From Lactiplantibacillus daowaiensis (GTDB lineage Bacteria; Bacillota; Bacilli; Lactobacillales; Lactobacillaceae), in assembly GCF_005405085.1 (NCBI RefSeq), contig NZ_BJDJ01000005.1:78243-142242 (forward strand): DNA of 64,000 nucleotides, given 5' to 3'. The notes under the pieces were generated by a model that was not told where the DNA came from, searched no databases, and saw only the letters and a list, made by a program, of their open reading frames with translations. Made by a program: the position numbers and the translations under genes. Shown here piece by piece: positions 16,767 to 25,340 of the stretch (position 1 is the first letter of the stretch; each line of letters begins with the position of its first letter).

Positions 16767-18851
16767 ATGAAAAAAATGACAATGGATAAGATGGCAATGC
16801 CGCATGATGATCAAGCCATGAGTCATGACCATCAAGATATGAGCAAGATGGATATGCATGATATGGACATGGATATGGGTGGTGGCCAAATGATGCATAT
16901 GGGCAACTTGAAGCGTAAGTTTTGGGTCTCCCTTGTTTTAACGTTACCAATCATCTTAATGAGCCCAATGATGGGGATGCAATTACCGTTTCAAGTGATT
17001 TTTCACCCGTGGTCAGACTACTTAGTAGCGGTGTTAGGCACTGTTACCTTTATCTATGGTGGCCAGCCATTCTTCAGTGGGGCCAAAGCAGAACTTGCCA
17101 ATCGTAAGCCAGCCATGATGACCTTGATTGCCATGGGGATTGGCGTTGCCTTTGTTTATAGTATTTATGCGGTGATTGCCAATAACGTGTTACATGTGAC
17201 GCCACAAGTGACGGATTTCTTCTGGGAACTGGCAACTTTGATTGACATCATGTTGTTAGGGCACTGGATCGAAATGGACACCGTGATGAATGCGGGTTCC
17301 GCAGTCGATAACTTAGCGAAGTTATTACCAAGCACGGCCCATAAAGTTGTTAATGGTGAAACGAAAGACGTGGCCATCTCAGCTTTAACCGCTGATGATC
17401 ACGTTCAAGTTCGGGCTGGTGAAAAGATTCCGGCTGATGGTGTGATTGTTAGTGGGGCCACCAGTGTTAATGAAGCGATGGTTACTGGTGAAGCCCGATT
17501 GGTGGAAAAACAAGTCGATGCCAAAGTCGTCGGTGGTTCCGTCAATGGCGAAGGTACATTTGAAATGCGGATTACCGGGACTGGTGAAGATGGCTATTTG
17601 GCCCAAGTCATGAAGTTAGTTTCTGATGCGCAAGCAGCGAAGTCCGAACAAGAAAATATGGCTGATCGCGTGGCCGGGTTATTGTTCTATGCGGCCTTGA
17701 CAGTAGCGATTGTAGCCTTCATCGTTTGGCTTCTCATTGGCAACTTAGCACTAGCAATGTCGATTGCGGTCACCGTCTTGGTCATCGCCTGCCCACATGC
17801 TTTAGGCTTGGCGGTACCGTTAGTCGTTGCCCGTAGTACTGGGTTAGCAGCTAGCCACGGTTTGTTGATTCGTAATCGGGATGCGATGGAACAAGTAAAA
17901 AAATTAAATTACGCCTTAATGGATAAGACTGGGACCTTAACCGCTGGTAACTTCAAGGTCGCGGAATACCAAAGCTTAGATCCACAATATACGGCTGATC
18001 AAGTATTAAGTATTATGGCGGGACTAGAAAATGGGTCCAGTCACCCCTTAGCTGTTGGTATTTTAAAGGCAGCTAAAGACCAACAATTAACCACGGTTGA
18101 CCCCGTTGATGTGCATCAAATTACTGGGGCCGGCCTGAGTGGGACGGTTGATGGCTTGGCCTATCAAGTGGTTTCGGCGGCTTACTTGGATCGACAACAC
18201 TTGGCCTATGATCAAGCGACTTTTGACCGCTTGGCTTCGGCTGGAAATTCCGTGAGCTTCCTGGTTCAAGATCAACAAGTGTTGGGCTATGCGGCACAAG
18301 GTGATCAAATCAAGCCAGAATCGAAGCATTTAATTGATAGTCTAAAAGCACAACACATTACCCCCGTCATGTTGACCGGTGATAATGCGCAAAGCGCGCA
18401 AGTTGTGGCCCAACAATTAGGGATTACTGAAGTGCATGCGAGTCTGTTACCAGAAGACAAGGCTAAGTTAGTGAAACAGTATCAAGCCGATGGTAGTCAT
18501 GTCATGATGATCGGTGATGGTGTCAATGATGCCCCGAGCTTAGCGAGTGCAGAAATTGGCGTGGCAATTGGTTCTGGGACCGATGTGGCGATTGATTCGG
18601 CCGATGTGGTTTTAGTTAAGAGTAACCCCAATGATGTGGTCAACTTCTTGGAACTAGCTCGTAATACGACGCGGAAGATGACCCAGAACCTCTGGTGGGG
18701 CGCTGGCTACAATGTTATTACGATTCCACTGGCAGCCGGTATTTTAGCGCCATGGGGCTTCTTATTAAACCCCATGGTTGGTGCGGTGGTCATGGCTTTA
18801 AGTACGATCATTGTCGCAATCAATGCGATGACGTTACGACTCAAGCATTAA
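16767..18851 (+). CDS. copB: copper-exporting P1B-type ATPase, CopB type (CPH)
   Basis: About 694 residues. The N-terminus is a cytosolic His/Met/Asp-rich tail (MSHDHQDMSKMDMHDMD) in place of CxxC domains, typical of CopB. Then eight membrane helices with the ion-site motif CPH in ACPHALGLAVP, the actuator TGEA, the phosphorylation site DKTGTLTAG, and GDGVNDAPSLA of the ATP domain. CPH pumps belong to the P1B-3 class and export Cu(I)/Cu(II) or Ag(I). AGGAGGG lies 9 bases before the ATG; two TTG/ATG alternatives upstream are not needed. Controlled by the cop boxes and the adjacent repressor. No CopZ chaperone or CopA is in the window. Confidence 0.95.
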   Translation: MKKMTMDKMAMPHDDQAMSHDHQDMSKMDMHDMDMDMGGGQMMHMGNLKRKFWVSLVLTLPIILMSPMMGMQLPFQVIFHPWSDYLVAVLGTVTFIYGGQPFFSGAKAELANRKPAMMTLIAMGIGVAFVYSIYAVIANNVLHVTPQVTDFFWELATLIDIMLLGHWIEMDTVMNAGSAVDNLAKLLPSTAHKVVNGETKDVAISALTADDHVQVRAGEKIPADGVIVSGATSVNEAMVTGEARLVEKQVDAKVVGGSVNGEGTFEMRITGTGEDGYLAQVMKLVSDAQAAKSEQENMADRVAGLLFYAALTVAIVAFIVWLLIGNLALAMSIAVTVLVIACPHALGLAVPLVVARSTGLAASHGLLIRNRDAMEQVKKLNYALMDKTGTLTAGNFKVAEYQSLDPQYTADQVLSIMAGLENGSSHPLAVGILKAAKDQQLTTVDPVDVHQITGAGLSGTVDGLAYQVVSAAYLDRQHLAYDQATFDRLASAGNSVSFLVQDQQVLGYAAQGDQIKPESKHLIDSLKAQHITPVMLTGDNAQSAQVVAQQLGITEVHASLLPEDKAKLVKQYQADGSHVMMIGDGVNDAPSLASAEIGVAIGSGTDVAIDSADVVLVKSNPNDVVNFLELARNTTRKMTQNLWWGAGYNVITIPLAAGILAPWGFLLNPMVGAVVMALSTIIVAINAMTLRLKH

Positions 18852-18952
18852 GTGCAAATAAACTGATTGGCGTAAATTAATTGTTGCAAATGCGTGTCGC
18901 GGGGCCTTCCTGGTGCTAAAATAGGAGTATTAAAATCAAGGAAGTGAGTCCC

Positions 18953-19939
18953 ATGTGTACAAGTTTAACGTTTCAAACCACTGGTGGTGACCAATTTTTA
19001 GCTCGGACGATGGATTTTGGGTTCGAGTTAGGTGGTCGCCCAGTGGTGATGCCACGGCAACAACATTTTAGTAGTGTAACGACTGCGGCGGAGTTCGATA
19101 CCCCATATAGCTTTGTCGGTACCGGCCGGAATTTAAACGGGTATATATTCGTTGACGGGGTCAACGAATATGGCGTCAGTGCCGCCGCGTTATATTTTTC
19201 TGGTCAAGCGCATTATCCCACTGAACCAGTCGCCGGTAAGCTGAACTTAGCCCCCCACGAAGTGTTGATGTGGTTATTAGGAAATGTTAAAAGTGCCCAA
19301 GAACTTGGGGACCGCTTAAACGAAATTGCGATCGTCGAAGCCGCGGCACCGTTGTTAAACATCGTGGTGCCATTGCACTGGATCATCAGTGATCGCAGTG
19401 GTGCCACTTATGTGTTGGAACAAGAAGCCGATGGCATGCACTACATGGTCAATCCGGTCGGGGTGATGACTAATACGCCTGACTTTAACTGGCATTTAAA
19501 GAACTTGAGTAATTACTTGCAACTACAACCTGGTCCTCACGTTGATCGTCAATATGGTGATTTAACGGTGAAGCCATTTGGTCCCGGTACCGGAGCCATG
19601 GGCATGCCTGGTGATTACACGTCACCATCACGGTTTGTCCGCACCGTATTTATGCGGCAATATACGGATGCCGTAGCCACCGATGCTGAAGCCGTCAATG
19701 CGTTATCGCATTTACTGAATTCAGTTGAGATTCCCAAAGGGGTTAAACTTCAAGCTGATGGGTCTTCTGATTATACGCAGTATCGGGCTTACATGAGTAT
19801 GCATGAACCGGCCTTTTATATTCAACCATACGCCGACCAAACCATTACCCGGGTGGGCTTAACGCCAGAATTAATGGTTGCTAGTCAACCAACGGAGTTT
19901 CCTTTAGCTCCAGCACAACAATTTAATCGCGTTAATTAG
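18953..19939 (+). CDS. choloylglycine hydrolase / penicillin V acylase family Ntn hydrolase
   Basis: About 328 residues, the family length. Translation starts MCTSLTF so that Cys2 becomes the N-terminal nucleophile after Met removal; an in-frame GTG three codons earlier would bury it and is rejected. Other family residues are visible: Arg and Asp in ARTMDFGFE, Asn in VMTNTPDF, and Arg in SPSRFVR. These enzymes split amide bonds of conjugated bile salts, penicillin V or acyl-homoserine lactones. In Lactiplantibacillus several paralogues exist and most lack strong bile salt activity, so the substrate is open. GGAAGTGAG precedes the ATG. Single gene with its own terminator. Confidence 0.9.
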   Translation: MCTSLTFQTTGGDQFLARTMDFGFELGGRPVVMPRQQHFSSVTTAAEFDTPYSFVGTGRNLNGYIFVDGVNEYGVSAAALYFSGQAHYPTEPVAGKLNLAPHEVLMWLLGNVKSAQELGDRLNEIAIVEAAAPLLNIVVPLHWIISDRSGATYVLEQEADGMHYMVNPVGVMTNTPDFNWHLKNLSNYLQLQPGPHVDRQYGDLTVKPFGPGTGAMGMPGDYTSPSRFVRTVFMRQYTDAVATDAEAVNALSHLLNSVEIPKGVKLQADGSSDYTQYRAYMSMHEPAFYIQPYADQTITRVGLTPELMVASQPTEFPLAPAQQFNRVN

Positions 19940-19952
19940 GTGATAATAGTAC

Positions 19953-19989
19953 AAAAGCGTTCAACAAATTAAAGTTGGACGCTTTTTTT
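19953..19989 (+). terminator. intrinsic terminator
   Basis: AAAGCGTTCAAC / GTTGGACGCTTT stem (one G-U pair), T-tract after. Confidence 0.88.
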
Positions 19990-20085
19990 GTTGTATTTAT
20001 GCAACGGTAACTCCAAATTTATGCTACACTAGATTGGAATTTAGGGAAACATAACTTTAGTTGGCGGCTGCCACTTAATTATCAC

Positions 20086-20137
20086 TTGCATTTTTAATCC
20101 AAAAGGAATAACATGTATTACATAATAATGATTATAA
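20086..20137 (+). promoter_or_regulatory. promoter with Fur/PerR-like box for the VIT genes
   Basis: -35 TTGCAT, 17-base spacer, -10 TAACAT (20086-20114), then TAATAATGATTATAA (20123-20137) over the expected transcription start. That 7-1-7 dyad differs at one base from the PerR consensus TTATAATnATTATAA and also resembles Fur boxes. Its position suggests metal- or peroxide-dependent repression of the two VIT genes. Confidence 0.6.
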
Positions 20138-20159
20138 AGTAGTTAATGGGGGTCGTCGT

Positions 20160-20837
20160 ATGAAGAAAAAGATGACATTAGCGCAACGGGTCAATATCTT
20201 ACGTGCCAGTGTGATGGGGGCCAATGATGGTATCTTGTCAGTTGCTGGGATCGTTGTGGGGGTCGCGGGGGCGACCACGAATAGTTTTTCCATTTTGATT
20301 TCTGGGTTAGCGGGGATGCTAGCTGGGACGATCTCAATGGCGATGGGTGAATATGTTTCAGTGAACACCCAAAAGGATGCCCAAAAGATGGCCATCACGC
20401 ATCAAAAGGCAGCGTTAGAACAAGATTATGATCGCGAAGCGGCAATGGTCAAGCAAAAGTATGTTGACCAAGGGATCAGTGAACCGTTAGCGGCCCAAGC
20501 AACTAAGGAAATGATGGCGGACGATGCGTTAGTCACGACCGTCCGTGAACGGTACGGGTTTAATCCAAGTGAATTCATTAGTCCTTATGCAGCTGGGATC
20601 GCCTCAATGATTTCATTTCCAACTGGGTCGATTTTGCCGTTAGTTTCGATTACTTTCTTTCCACCAAAAATCAAAGTTTTAGCGACAGTCATCGCCGTAG
20701 CGCTGGCGCTGGCGATTACGGGTTATACGGCGGCGATTTTAGGCAATGCTGATCGCCGGCATGGGATGTTACGAAACGTGGTTTCAGGCTTATTGACGAT
20801 GGTCGTCACTTACTTTATCGGCCATTTGTTTGCATAG
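20160..20837 (+). CDS. VIT1/CCC1-family iron/manganese transporter, first paralogue
   Basis: 225 residues. Family marks: an N-terminal helix with GANDGILSVAGIVVGVAGA, a second with GLAGMLAGTISMAMGEYVSV, a soluble metal-binding helix pair (EAAMVKQKYVDQGIS, rich in Glu), and three C-terminal helices beginning ISPYAAGIASMISF. The plant and yeast members move Fe(II)/Mn(II) out of the cytosol by proton exchange; bacterial ones are thought to be exporters. GGGGG lies 7 bases before the ATG. It is 18 bases before a second VIT gene that is homologous but clearly diverged, so the two may form a heterodimer. Confidence 0.9.
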   Translation: MKKKMTLAQRVNILRASVMGANDGILSVAGIVVGVAGATTNSFSILISGLAGMLAGTISMAMGEYVSVNTQKDAQKMAITHQKAALEQDYDREAAMVKQKYVDQGISEPLAAQATKEMMADDALVTTVRERYGFNPSEFISPYAAGIASMISFPTGSILPLVSITFFPPKIKVLATVIAVALALAITGYTAAILGNADRRHGMLRNVVSGLLTMVVTYFIGHLFA

Positions 20838-20855
20838 TAAAAGGGGAGTGACAAG

Positions 20856-21554
20856 ATGATCATGTCAAAAGCGAAGCCAAAGAAGACTAAACAAACGATG
20901 GATGAAAAGCTCAATACCTTGCGAGCCGGGGTGTTGGGTTCTAATGATGGGATTTTAACGGTTGTCGGGGTGCTATTTAGTGTGGCGGCCGCTACTACAA
21001 ACCAATTTACAATTTTCATTGCCGGCTTGTCCGACTTACTAGCGTGTGCTTTTTCGATGGCTTCTGGTGAATATGCCTCAGTCAGCACGCAAAAGGATAC
21101 TGAAAAAGCAGTCGTCGAAAAAGAGCGGCGGCTACTTGAAACCAACTTTGATGATGAAGTTGCAGCCGTCAAACGGCACTATATGACTTTAGGGGTGACA
21201 GAAGCAACTGCGGTCGCCATTGCGAAGGACTTGTTGGCTAAGCAACCGCTTGAAACGGTGGTTAGCATCAAATATGACATTAAGCTTGGCCATTATATGA
21301 ATCCCTGGGATGCGGCGTTTTCATCACTATTTTCAGCCGCTGCTGGTGGGGTCTTCCCATTAATTGCGATGACCTTTTTACCAGATGCGATGAAATGGCC
21401 AGGCACGATCCTAGCCGTTTCCTTATCTGTGGCGTTAACCGGGTACTTATCTGCGGTACTAGGTAAAGGTAACGTTAAGACTGCAGTTATTCGGAATATC
21501 TTGGTTGGGATTATTACGATGTTTATTCACTACTATATCGGGACGTTATTCTAA
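20856..21554 (+). CDS. VIT1/CCC1-family iron/manganese transporter, second paralogue
   Basis: 232 residues with the same layout as its upstream neighbour: GSNDGILTVVGVLFSVAAA, GLSDLLACAFSMASGEYASV, charged helix pair with ERRLLETNFDDEVAAVKR, then a C-terminal membrane bundle (MNPWDAAFSSLFSAAAGG). GGGGAG is 7 bases before the ATG. The pair is likely one transcript under the Fur/PerR-like box, ending at a strong terminator. Confidence 0.9.
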   Translation: MIMSKAKPKKTKQTMDEKLNTLRAGVLGSNDGILTVVGVLFSVAAATTNQFTIFIAGLSDLLACAFSMASGEYASVSTQKDTEKAVVEKERRLLETNFDDEVAAVKRHYMTLGVTEATAVAIAKDLLAKQPLETVVSIKYDIKLGHYMNPWDAAFSSLFSAAAGGVFPLIAMTFLPDAMKWPGTILAVSLSVALTGYLSAVLGKGNVKTAVIRNILVGIITMFIHYYIGTLF

Positions 21555-21574
21555 GCTTAATTGCAATTTATATT

Positions 21575-21617
21575 AATAACGAGGACGACAAAAATGGTTG
21601 TTCTCGTTATTTTTTTG
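21575..21617 (+). terminator. intrinsic terminator
   Basis: AATAACGAGGACGAC / GTTGTTCTCGTTATT arms (G-U pairs), T-tract after. Confidence 0.9.
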
Positions 21618-21701
21618 TGGAAAAATTTGACGTCATTTTCAGGAAACTTTAATCAAGGGCCGGTATAATATTGCCATCAATTAAATTGAGGTAATGAAAA
21701 A

Positions 21702-22616
21702 TTGAAAACACCAACTAATCGTTATATGAAAGGTATTATGTGGGCGATGCTGGCGTCGACGCTTTGGGGAATCTCCGGAACCGTCATGCAGTTTGTCTCA
21801 CAAAACCAAGCGATTCCCGCTGACTGGTTTTTATCCGTGCGAACCTTGTCAGCTGGGATTATCTTGTTAATCATTGGCTTTATTCAACAAGGCACTGGTA
21901 TTTTTAAAGTTTGGCGGTCTTGGAAATCGGTCGGTCAACTCGTGGCCTATGCGGTCTTTGGACTGATGGCCAACATGTATACGTTCTATATTAGTATTGA
22001 ACGTGGTACGGCGGCGGCCGCCACGATTCTCCAATATTTAAGTCCGTTGTTTATTGTCTTAGGGACCTTGGCCTTTAAACGTGAATGGCCGTTACGAACT
22101 GATATGTTGGCGTTTGGGGTCTCTTTACTAGGGGTTTTTCTAGCCATTACGCGCGGAAATATTCATGAACTAGCGATTCCGACGGATGCCTTGATTTGGG
22201 GCATCTTGTCTGGGGTCACAGCGGCTTTATATGTGGTCTTACCACGTAAAATCGTGGCTGAAAACTCACCCATCGTCATTTTAGGTTGGGGAACGTTGAT
22301 TGCCGGGATCTTGTTTAACAGCTACCATCCATTATGGGTTGGTGCACCGACGATTACCCCACAACTGGTCGTTTCGATTGGGGCAATTGTACTGATTGGG
22401 ACGATTGGGGCCTTTTCAGCCTTATTGCATAGTTTGCAATTTGCACCGTCCGCGGTTGTCAGTATCGTTGATGCCGTGCAACCCGTGGTGACGTTTATTT
22501 TAAGTATCATTTTCTTGAACTTAAAAGTCAGTGCGATTGAAATTATTGGCTCCGTGCTCGTGGTGTTTGCCATTTATATCTTGCAACATTATCGTAGCGA
22601 ACCAGATTTAGAGTAA
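21702..22616 (+). CDS. EamA/DMT-superfamily transporter
   Basis: 304 residues, ten predicted helices in two EamA halves (first half starts GIMWAMLASTLWGISGTVMQ; second IWGILSGVTAALYVVLP; end HSLQFAPSAVVSIVDAVQPV). DMT exporters move amino acids or other small metabolites; no substrate can be named. Start is TTG: GAGG stands 10 bases before it and the nearby ATG is out of frame and closes after two codons. Single gene with a terminator shared with the convergent dehydrogenase gene. Confidence 0.88.
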   Translation: MKTPTNRYMKGIMWAMLASTLWGISGTVMQFVSQNQAIPADWFLSVRTLSAGIILLIIGFIQQGTGIFKVWRSWKSVGQLVAYAVFGLMANMYTFYISIERGTAAAATILQYLSPLFIVLGTLAFKREWPLRTDMLAFGVSLLGVFLAITRGNIHELAIPTDALIWGILSGVTAALYVVLPRKIVAENSPIVILGWGTLIAGILFNSYHPLWVGAPTITPQLVVSIGAIVLIGTIGAFSALLHSLQFAPSAVVSIVDAVQPVVTFILSIIFLNLKVSAIEIIGSVLVVFAIYILQHYRSEPDLE

Positions 22617-22652
22617 AAAAAGGTGTGATCCTCATTAGGGTCACACCTTTTT
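22616..22652. terminator. bidirectional intrinsic terminator
   Basis: AAAAAGGTGTGAT / GTCACACCTTTTT arms with a short loop, between convergent genes. Confidence 0.9.
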
Positions 22653-22660
22653 GGTGACAA

Positions 22661-23782
22661 TTAAGCTTCTGGTTGATAATCTTCGTCAATGATTAAGACT
22701 GGTTTAATGGTCTTACCACTAGCTGAGTCAGCATTGGCTTGATTGATATCTTCAAACTTATAGAATTTTTCGGTCTTTTCAAATGGGAACATCCCGTGCT
22801 TGTAGAAGTCGATCAAACGAGGGACGTCGACTTGTGGAATCGCATCACCCATGTTGACACCAATCACCTTTTTATCGTCAACACAGAGATCATTCCAAGA
22901 ACTGATCGTGATGTTTTTAGCTGTTACGGCAATCAAAGCGGCGGTCCCACCTTGAGCTAAGGCGTGGATTGCGGAAACCATGACTGGTTCAACCCCGGTC
23001 GTATCAACGGCAAAGTCAACCCCATAGCCGTTTGTTAATTTCTTGATGGCGGCAACTGGATCTTCAGTTTTACTGTTGATGGCATGAGTAGCGCCGAGTT
23101 CTTTAGCAAGTGCCAACCGTGAGTCCACGATATCGACGGCGATGACTTCAGTACAGCCAGAAATCTTGCCGGCCATCATGGCAGCAAGCCCAACCGCACC
23201 AGTCCCAAAGACCGCAATCGTTTGGCCAGGACGGGGTTGTAAGCTGTTCAAAACGGTTCCGCTACCAGTCACATAGCCACAGCCCAAAGGTCCTAAGCGC
23301 CGTAAGTCGAGATCTTTGTCGACTTTAACGGCATTACGTTGGTCGATGACAGTATGGGTGGTAAATGAAGATTGGTCAAACATGTCACTAACATGATGGC
23401 CATCTTCTTGGAAATGGTCACTACCATCGGGACGCGTCCCACTAAGATTGTAGTCCGCGTAATTCCGACATTTAGTTGGCATGCCTTTCAAGCAATTGTC
23501 ACAAGTGCCATCGGCGTAAAAGGACATGACGATATGATCGCCAACTTTAAAGTTTTTAACTTGGGGACCGACTTTTTCAATAATGCCAGAACCTTCATGG
23601 CCCAAAATAACGGGATAACCTAAAGAGGCGTCACCTTTACGAATGGCTTCATCGGAATGGCAAATCCCACTGGCAACTAACTTCACTTGTAAATCAGTTG
23701 GCCCCATTTCGGCTAATTCGATATCATCTTTAATCACGAATGGATCATTCATTTTATCAACAACGGCTGCTTTAATTTTCAT
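22661..23782 (-). CDS. zinc-dependent alcohol dehydrogenase, aryl-alcohol dehydrogenase-like
   Basis: 373 residues of the medium-chain dehydrogenase family. Catalytic zinc ligands are visible: Cys in ASGICHSDE, His-Glu in GHEGSG and Cys in GPLGCGYVTG. The nucleotide fold has FGTGAVGLAAM followed by an acidic EVIAVDIVD end, favouring NAD(H). The structural zinc loop reads ADGTCDNCLKGMPTKC: three of the four usual Cys are there and the first is Asp. It should interconvert alcohols and aldehydes, aromatic ones being the usual substrates of this subgroup. GAGG lies 11 bases upstream. Two palindromic sites in the promoter region hint at Rex and possibly CcpA control. Confidence 0.9.
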   Translation of the reverse strand: MKIKAAVVDKMNDPFVIKDDIELAEMGPTDLQVKLVASGICHSDEAIRKGDASLGYPVILGHEGSGIIEKVGPQVKNFKVGDHIVMSFYADGTCDNCLKGMPTKCRNYADYNLSGTRPDGSDHFQEDGHHVSDMFDQSSFTTHTVIDQRNAVKVDKDLDLRRLGPLGCGYVTGSGTVLNSLQPRPGQTIAVFGTGAVGLAAMMAGKISGCTEVIAVDIVDSRLALAKELGATHAINSKTEDPVAAIKKLTNGYGVDFAVDTTGVEPVMVSAIHALAQGGTAALIAVTAKNITISSWNDLCVDDKKVIGVNMGDAIPQVDVPRLIDFYKHGMFPFEKTEKFYKFEDINQANADSASGKTIKPVLIIDEDYQPEA

Positions 23783-23817
23783 AATGACGAGTACCTCACT
23801 TTAGTGTTTAATTAGTA

Positions 23818-23857
23818 TGTAAACCGCTTACAATTTGTATTGTTACACATGTCACAA
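23818..23857 (-). promoter_or_regulatory. candidate Rex operator and cre-like dyad before the alcohol dehydrogenase gene
   Basis: TTGTGACATGTGTAACAA on the minus strand (23840-23857) keeps the outer half-sites of the Rex operator TTGTGAAnnnnTTCACAA with three mismatches. TGTAAACCGCTTACA (23818-23832) is like a cre site with one extra base. Rex links alcohol dehydrogenase expression to the NADH/NAD ratio in many Firmicutes, so the first is plausible; the second is weak. Confidence 0.4.
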
Positions 23858-24028
23858 ATTGATTCAAGTGAGGTCTTAAAGTTAAATGTTAGCTATAGAT
23901 GCTGGTATAATTGGGTTTATATGAATTCGACCTGTGAATCTGATACTAAAGTCCTGTAGATTTGATGATGGTTTTAGGTGCGCAAGTCTAATCTTGAACG
24001 TTTAGGTTTAATGAAGGGGGAACTTGTA

Positions 24029-24655
24029 ATGGCAACTTTATTAACGGCAGCGCAACAAGTGGCTGGTCGCGAGTTATGTACGACATTTCCACAATTAGAG
24101 GGGTTTGTCCCTGGTGAAGGGTCGTTGACACCAACTTTGGTGATGGTATCAGAAGCACCGGGCAAAGTCGAAGCGCAAGTTGGGCATCCGTTTCAAGGAC
24201 CAGCTGGTAAAGAATTGGATCGGTGGTTAACGGTATTGGGATTGACCCGAACAGAAATTTATTTGACAGGGGCGGTGCGGTCACGACCTTATCAACTCGG
24301 TCCAACTGGCCTAAAACGCGACCGTAAGCCCACGCCAGTCGAAATTGCGGCTAGCGCGCCGTTACTTGATGCCGAATTAAGTCAATTGGCCGATTGCTTG
24401 TTGGTACCCTTGGGCAATACGGGCTTGCAGCGGCTACTAGGACCGAAAGTTAAGATTAGTGCGGTGCATGGCCAAATTTTGACGCAACCGATTCGCCAAT
24501 GGTCAAAAGCTAAGCAACAGTTCGTTTTGACTGATCGAGATTATCGTATTTTTCCGTTGTACCATCCCTCATATAGTCGCCGATTCAAAAAAATACTGCC
24601 AACCGTTGCGGCCGACTTAGCACAGCTAAAGGCCTACTTGGATTCGCAGTATTGA
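24029..24655 (+). CDS. uracil-DNA glycosylase superfamily protein (family 4/5-like)
   Basis: About 208 residues. Motif 1 reads SEAPGKVEAQVGHPFQGPAG, close to the GEAPGxxED of family 4, and motif 2 is YHPSYSRR (HPS). Family 4 enzymes hold a 4Fe-4S cluster through four Cys including an N-terminal CxxC; here only isolated Cys (ELCTTF, ADCLL) are seen, so a cluster is unlikely. It probably removes uracil or a deaminated base from DNA, or is a diverged relative. Start taken at MATLLTAA because of AAGGGGGAA upstream. Single gene. Confidence 0.8.
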   Translation: MATLLTAAQQVAGRELCTTFPQLEGFVPGEGSLTPTLVMVSEAPGKVEAQVGHPFQGPAGKELDRWLTVLGLTRTEIYLTGAVRSRPYQLGPTGLKRDRKPTPVEIAASAPLLDAELSQLADCLLVPLGNTGLQRLLGPKVKISAVHGQILTQPIRQWSKAKQQFVLTDRDYRIFPLYHPSYSRRFKKILPTVAADLAQLKAYLDSQY

Positions 24656-24672
24656 TAAAGGTTAAAGTTAAG

Positions 24673-25125
24673 TTAGACGAGGACGAGCGCACGCGCGGGG
24701 GCCTTCATCTTGATGACTTCGGCGCCGAGATCCATAAAGGGTTCGCCGTTAGTGGTTAAGCCAAATTTTTCGTAAAATTTCTGGACTTGCGTTTGGGCAT
24801 CGATTTCAATCGTGGCGGTCGCATAATGGACTTTTAAGATTGCCATGACGTGATTCATCAATTGTTTGCCTAAGCCAGTGCCCCGATAAGTACTGTCGGT
24901 TGTGATGCGGCCAAAGGTAACCACGCCGTCATGTTCATAAATGCGCGCGTAGGCGACAAGCTGGTCACCATCATAAGCAAAGATGTGGCGGGCATCAAAA
25001 TCAACGTTATCTGGATCTTGATAAGTGCGGGCTTGTTCTTGAACAAAGGTCTTGGCCCGAAGTTGATAAATGTCATGCAGTTGGGTGGTCGTTAGACCGG
25101 TGAACTTTTTAACGTACCATTTCAC
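24673..25125 (-). CDS. GNAT acetyltransferase, ElaA family
   Basis: 150 residues. Early segment LTTTQLHDIYQLRAKTFVQEQ is the ElaA hallmark; the acetyl-CoA loop is TTDSTYRGTGLGKQLMN (RGxGxG/A), followed by IEIDAQTQVQKFYEKFGL. Substrate unknown. The start is GTG with AAGGAGG 8 bases before it; the longer reading would place the ribosome site inside the gene. A short inverted repeat with GCGG/CCGC core lies just upstream and could be part of the leader. Confidence 0.88.
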   Translation of the reverse strand: MKWYVKKFTGLTTTQLHDIYQLRAKTFVQEQARTYQDPDNVDFDARHIFAYDGDQLVAYARIYEHDGVVTFGRITTDSTYRGTGLGKQLMNHVMAILKVHYATATIEIDAQTQVQKFYEKFGLTTNGEPFMDLGAEVIKMKAPARALVLV

Positions 25126-25274
25126 TGTAAATACCTCCTTGAAAACTGCGGCCAAATTCCGCGGTTATTTTCAAATTGAGACTATAATTTAACACCCGCA
25201 GTTTGTCGCGTCAACTCGAAAGGTCTTAAGTTTCAAAAGCCTGATTTGACGGGCGCAAAAATGATAAAGACATT

Positions 25275-25316
25275 AAAAAGGCAACGCTGACTCATGAGTT
25301 GTCAGCGTTGCTTTTT
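25275..25316 (-). terminator. intrinsic terminator
   Basis: AAAAAGGCAACGCTGAC / GTCAGCGTTGCTTTTT perfect 17-bp arms; it follows the stop of the minus-strand reductase gene. Confidence 0.9.
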
Positions 25317-25340
25317 AGGCTTTAAAGTTAAGTTAAATGA

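Noticed and set aside
23818..23832. CcpA site before the alcohol dehydrogenase gene
   Set aside because: TGTAAACCGCTTACA is one base too long for the consensus; kept only as a low-confidence note.
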